Shown piece after piece: positions 12,525 to 14,895 of a DNA stretch of 14,895 nt. Below the pieces are notes generated by a model. The model did no database searches. It had not been told where the DNA came from and saw nothing but the letters and a program-made list of their open reading frames with translations. The stretch lies in assembly GCA_041674865.1 (NCBI GenBank), contig JBAYUX010000032.1:1-14895 (forward strand), given 5' to 3'. The first letter of the stretch is position 1; every line of letters starts with the position of its first letter. This DNA comes from CALREA01 sp041674865 (GTDB lineage Bacteria > Patescibacteriota > Gracilibacteria > UBA1369 > UBA12463). Made by a program: the position numbers and the translations under genes.

Positions 12525-14391
12525 TTTTTATTATCCATCCTGCTATTATTACTGTGACGATGCTTCCGCTTATAAGAAGCGGTATGAGTATTGGCGATGA
12601 TTCGGATTCGCTTGATTCATTTATCGTTTTATAGCTTTCTAGTACGAGAAGTCCGTCTTTTTGAATGGCAGTTATCTCTATTGTTTCTCCGAGTTTCGTG
12701 ATTGATTTTATGAGGTCTGGTTGGATTTTTTTCGGATCGATTTGTATGGTAAACGCTTTTCCATTTTTTTCGATATCGAAAGAGTTTTTCTCATCTAATT
12801 CGCGAAGTATTGTTCCCTTGATTCGGTAATACACAGGATTTGGTTTTCCTTTTGTAATCATGTCCGTCCACTCCCACTGACTTTCCTGGCTCTCCTGAGA
12901 TGTTTTAAGATCTTGCGCATGTGCACTCGGAATAAACCAATCTTTCCAGCTCACTGCGCTCTGCTTCTGTGCATTCTCCGTATTTCCATCATCAATTCCT
13001 ACGGTTGCTATGTTGGCAAATGAAACGTTTTCTGGTGCGCTTTGAAATTCTATCGTGTCTTGTACTGCGTTATCTGCATCGATAAGCTGAACTTGATCTC
13101 CCGTATTTTTGAGCTGAATTTTTGTCGTTTTGTCTGAGACGGTGATGTATCCAAGTGCTTCGATTGTTGTACCTTCTGGAAAGGTAAATATTTTTCCTGC
13201 GGCGTTTTTTATTTTCCATCCACTTACATCTAAGACTACTCCTGATGAGTTGCGAATTTCTATCCACTCATTTCCCGTGTCACTTCCTTGTGGGTTCGGA
13301 AATACTTCAGATACATCTATAGGGCTTTGGTTGGCCGTTCCTGGATCAATGATATTTGCATCAGGTTCTGTGGTGGAATCTGCATCTGCCGTAGCCGTTT
13401 CTTCATTTTCTTCTCCAGGCGTTGTATTTATTGCAATTTCCCACTCTCCATTCTTCATTCTGGCCCAACTTTTTCCCGTTTCTATTTTTGGATAAACATA
13501 TTGAGATGTTACGGTTCCGTTTGGGTCGATGAGTCGTGTTGCATCGGTGGTATTGTTGAGGGTGATATTTGTAACGGCGTTTGGCATGAGCAGGAAGCTT
13601 TCTGAACCGATCGTTTCATCTTTGAATGCGTATGGTTTACTTCCGCCGTCTATGTCGTCGAGCTGCCAACCTACTAGGCTTACAGGATGATCGCTCGTAT
13701 TTTTGAGTTCGATCCATTCTTTACCATCGTCACTTCCCTCCGGATCGGCGAAAAATTCGTTGATGATCACTTCATTGGTTGCGATCGGTAATGATGGCGA
13801 GACGGTGAGTTGCATTGGGGTTTCCACGAATGCAGGTGGTGTTGTTTCTATTTTCCAATCATTTCCGGTGTTGGTGTCGACTCCTGGACTACGGGCAAAA
13901 ATGGTTTCTTTTGGAAGTCCATTACTCGAAAGACAGTCGCCTTGACTACCATTCCACTCGGTTCCAAGTTTCAGAAAGTCTGACTTTTCCTGGTCGGTTG
14001 GGGTTGAGCTCGTCCAGCAGACCGCATCTTTTATAATCCCTTTATCGTCGATGATTACGATCTGGTCGGTGGTTGCGGTGAGTCCGGGGATGTCTTTAAA
14101 GCTATACGTTTCTCCGGTTCGGATGGAAAAGCTGGTCAGTGTCTTGAGGGTTGAGTCGATCGTTCCGAGTTTCCAGCCATCGAGCGTTGCTCCACTTCCA
14201 TTATTTCCGTCGTTGATGACACTGATGTCCACGAAGTCAGTCGTACTGTTGAAGCTGAATTTGCTGATTTCGAGCTGTGGCTCTGTGGTTCCGCAGGGGA
14301 TTATCGTTGCGGCCAAAGCTGGAGTCGCGATTTGTACTCCTATAATAAGGAGCGCGATGAGTGAGAGGTGGGTCCGAAGATGTTTTTTCAT
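12445..14391 (-). CDS. Secreted lamin-tail-domain (LTD) protein with C-terminal membrane anchor
   Basis: A 648-residue extracytoplasmic protein. Residues 1-28 are a signal peptide (MKKH...LSLIALLIIG, cleavage after ALA at 27). A degenerate LTD-like unit at about 38-180 (LEISKFSF..., LDGWKLG) precedes two clear LTD units: 208-325 (INEFFADPEGSDDGKEWIEL, VGWQLDD) and 358-450 (SEVFPNPQGSDTGNEWIEI, SGWKIKN). Segments 215-229 and 365-379 are near copies. Residues 520-590 (YYRIKGTIL..., IQIDPKKI, GETIEITAIQKDG) resemble an OB-like beta domain. A membrane span at about 600-621 ends in a basic cytoplasmic tail. The protein is likely displayed on the outer face of the membrane; LTD modules elsewhere take part in protein or DNA binding, but its partner here is unknown. 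The start ATG has no Shine-Dalgarno. The stop (TAG) lies inside the permease gene. Confidence 0.88.
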   Translation of the reverse strand: MKKHLRTHLSLIALLIIGVQIATPALAATIIPCGTTEPQLEISKFSFNSTTDFVDISVINDGNNGSGATLDGWKLGTIDSTLKTLTSFSIRTGETYSFKDIPGLTATTDQIVIIDDKGIIKDAVCWTSSTPTDQEKSDFLKLGTEWNGSQGDCLSSNGLPKETIFARSPGVDTNTGNDWKIETTPPAFVETPMQLTVSPSLPIATNEVIINEFFADPEGSDDGKEWIELKNTSDHPVSLVGWQLDDIDGGSKPYAFKDETIGSESFLLMPNAVTNITLNNTTDATRLIDPNGTVTSQYVYPKIETGKSWARMKNGEWEIAINTTPGEENEETATADADSTTEPDANIIDPGTANQSPIDVSEVFPNPQGSDTGNEWIEIRNSSGVVLDVSGWKIKNAAGKIFTFPEGTTIEALGYITVSDKTTKIQLKNTGDQVQLIDADNAVQDTIEFQSAPENVSFANIATVGIDDGNTENAQKQSAVSWKDWFIPSAHAQDLKTSQESQESQWEWTDMITKGKPNPVYYRIKGTILRELDEKNSFDIEKNGKAFTIQIDPKKIQPDLIKSITKLGETIEITAIQKDGLLVLESYKTINESSESESSPILIPLLISGSIVTVIIAGWIIKIKFRRDQDPLKQNHTLSHKFQEEQLT

Positions 14392-14454
14392 GGGATAAGG
14401 GGGTTAGTGATTTTTGTTCATGACCCCATCCTATCGAAGCGACCTTACCAATTT

Positions 14455-14482
14455 TTAAACTTTTCTTAACATTTTCTTAAAA
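14455..14482. repeat. Three TTAA-type direct repeats with an exact 11-bp period
   Basis: TTAAAC (14455-14460), TTTTC, TTAACA (14466-14471), TTTTC, TTAAAA (14477-14482). Identical TTTTC spacers place each unit one helical turn apart. The layout resembles the PhoP/PhoB box (TTAACA repeats with about 5-nt spacers). It lies 64-91 bp upstream of the LTD start and 46 bp before the -35 of the RNase Y promoter. A binding role is inferred; the tract is AT-rich, so chance is possible. Confidence 0.45.
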
Positions 14483-14528
14483 AAATCCTGACAAAGGACC
14501 TCAAGACCCTCTTATCCAAAGCTGAATC

Positions 14529-14556
14529 TTGACTTGATTGACCTTTTCCTTACAAT
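14529..14556 (+). promoter_or_regulatory. Predicted promoter of the RNase Y gene
   Basis: TTGACT (14529-14534), 16 nt, TACAAT (14551-14556); each box matches 5 of 6 consensus bases. Transcription would start near 14563, leaving an unusually long leader of about 215 nt before the ATG at 14780. Confidence 0.5.
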
Positions 14557-14610
14557 TTGGTATTTTTTAACTGTTTCACATCGTGTCTATTTTTGTTTCG
14601 AAATTCATGT

Positions 14611-14717
14611 CAACTATCCATCATTCAGCTTCAAACAGTTCGAAAAAAGAGCTAAGCCTACGAGTCAGTCTTCTGATGAGTTATGGAAATTTCAGCTTTG
14701 AAAGGATCTAATAGTTG
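14611..14717 (+). ncRNA. Possible structured leader element upstream of RNase Y
   Basis: CAACTAT (14611-14617) can pair with ATAGTTG (14711-14717), and inside it TTCAAA (14630-14635) with TTTGAA (14697-14702). Nested pairing over about 100 nt in a long leader suggests a folded cis-regulatory RNA. No known riboswitch class was recognised, and no alignment was available to test covariation. Confidence 0.3.
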
Positions 14718-14740
14718 GTCTGGTTTTTCAATATAGGTGC

Positions 14741-14778
14741 GGGTGAACGAAGATTATTCGATCTAACGTTCAATACCC
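14741..14778 (+). promoter_or_regulatory. Stable hairpin abutting the RNase Y start codon
   Basis: GGGTGAACG (14741-14749) pairs with CGTTC (14767-14771) and ACCC (14775-14778), giving nine pairs with a 3-nt bulge (AAT). An alternative inner CGAA/TTCG pairing (14748-14751 with 14757-14760) is also possible. The stem ends 1 nt before the ATG, covering the ribosome landing site. It could control translation or be a cleavage site for RNase Y itself. Confidence 0.5.
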
Positions 14779-14779
14779 T

Positions 14780-14895
14780 ATGAGTACATTATCATTCTTG
14801 CTTGGCCTCGTCGGCCTCGCAATTGGAGCTGCGGCTGGTTACAGCATTCGGAAAGTTTTTCTTAGCAAGCGAGATCGCGAGGTCATGGAACAGAC
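14780..14895 (+). CDS. rny: Ribonuclease Y, N-terminal fragment (continues past window)
   Basis: The frame from ATG 14780 is open to the window end, giving 38 codons. The protein begins with a membrane span (LSFLLGLVGLAIGAAAGYSI) followed at once by a basic stretch (RKVFLSKRDRE), the form of the RNase Y N-terminal anchor (family: GxxxGYxxRK, then a coiled coil). RNase Y is a membrane-bound endonuclease that starts mRNA decay in bacteria lacking RNase E. The KH and HD domains that would confirm it lie outside the window. It has a long leader with a hairpin against the start codon. The call rests on a short segment and is moderately sure. Confidence 0.6.
   Translation, partial: MSTLSFLLGLVGLAIGAAAGYSIRKVFLSKRDREVMEQ

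Larger units (their letters stand above)
14392..14779. other. Long divergent intergenic region (388 nt) between LTD protein and RNase Y genes
   Basis: No convincing gene was found. The region holds an AT-rich stretch with spaced TTAA repeats (14455-14482), a plus-strand promoter (14529-14556) and a leader of about 215 nt with pairing segments, described separately. The repeats could serve either flanking gene. No tRNA or known riboswitch was recognised by eye. Confidence 0.6.

Noticed and set aside
13130..13605. Plus-strand open frames inside the LTD gene
   Set aside because: These are antisense to a well-supported signal-peptide protein with clear LTD units; their sequences show no domain features.
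14660..14692. CTGATGAG followed by GGAAA, reminiscent of a hammerhead ribozyme core
   Set aside because: No stem II forms between the two core segments and the CGAAA element is incomplete, so the catalytic core cannot be built.

Overview
The window looks like a piece of a small, tightly packed bacterial genome. The best guess is a Patescibacteria (Candidate Phyla Radiation) lineage. That is an inference from gene content: an ECF sigma factor next to a FecR-type membrane protein with helices resembling DUF5667, a secreted lamin-tail-domain protein, LCP/DacA/MraY envelope genes and RNase Y. Genes are dense, stops and starts overlap, and no start codon has a clear Shine-Dalgarno sequence. TGA ends at least two genes (rluB-like and the aminotransferase), so the UGA=Gly code of Gracilibacteria/Absconditabacteria is not in use.

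Layout, left to right. (1) 1-1398, plus strand: the 3' end of a class I fructose-bisphosphate aldolase gene, then a sugar bisphosphatase that resembles sedoheptulose-1,7-bisphosphatase more than ordinary FBPase. Together they could make and dephosphorylate fructose and sedoheptulose bisphosphates. (2) 1466-4090, plus: an ECF sigma factor and a single-span FecR-domain protein. Both are preceded by matching ECF-type promoter motifs (GTAACA, then CCGT at a sigma-X/W-like spacing), which suggests an autoregulated envelope-sensing pair. A terminator closes this block. (3) 4091-5007: an intergenic region with a perfect 22-bp palindrome and a strong promoter that seems to give a nearly leaderless mRNA for an orphan asparaginase C-terminal-like domain protein. 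(4) 9324-5010, minus: a four-gene operon, LCP ligase -> RluB/RsuA-type pseudouridine synthase -> D,D-carboxypeptidase -> MraY, with overlaps of 1 and 4 nt and a 9-nt gap. (5) 9598-12524, plus: class I/II aminotransferase, TspO/MBR-family membrane protein, AI-2E-family permease. (6) 14391-12445, minus: a large secreted, C-terminally anchored lamin-tail-domain protein whose 3' end overlaps the permease gene by 80 bp. (7) 14392-14895: a 388-nt divergent intergenic region with direct repeats of 11-bp period, a promoter and a long structured leader, then the start of an RNase Y gene cut by the window edge.

The main themes are envelope building and envelope sensing (blocks 2, 4, 6), central sugar-phosphate metabolism (block 1) and RNA turnover (block 7). 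No rRNA, recognisable tRNA, CRISPR array or mobile element was seen.
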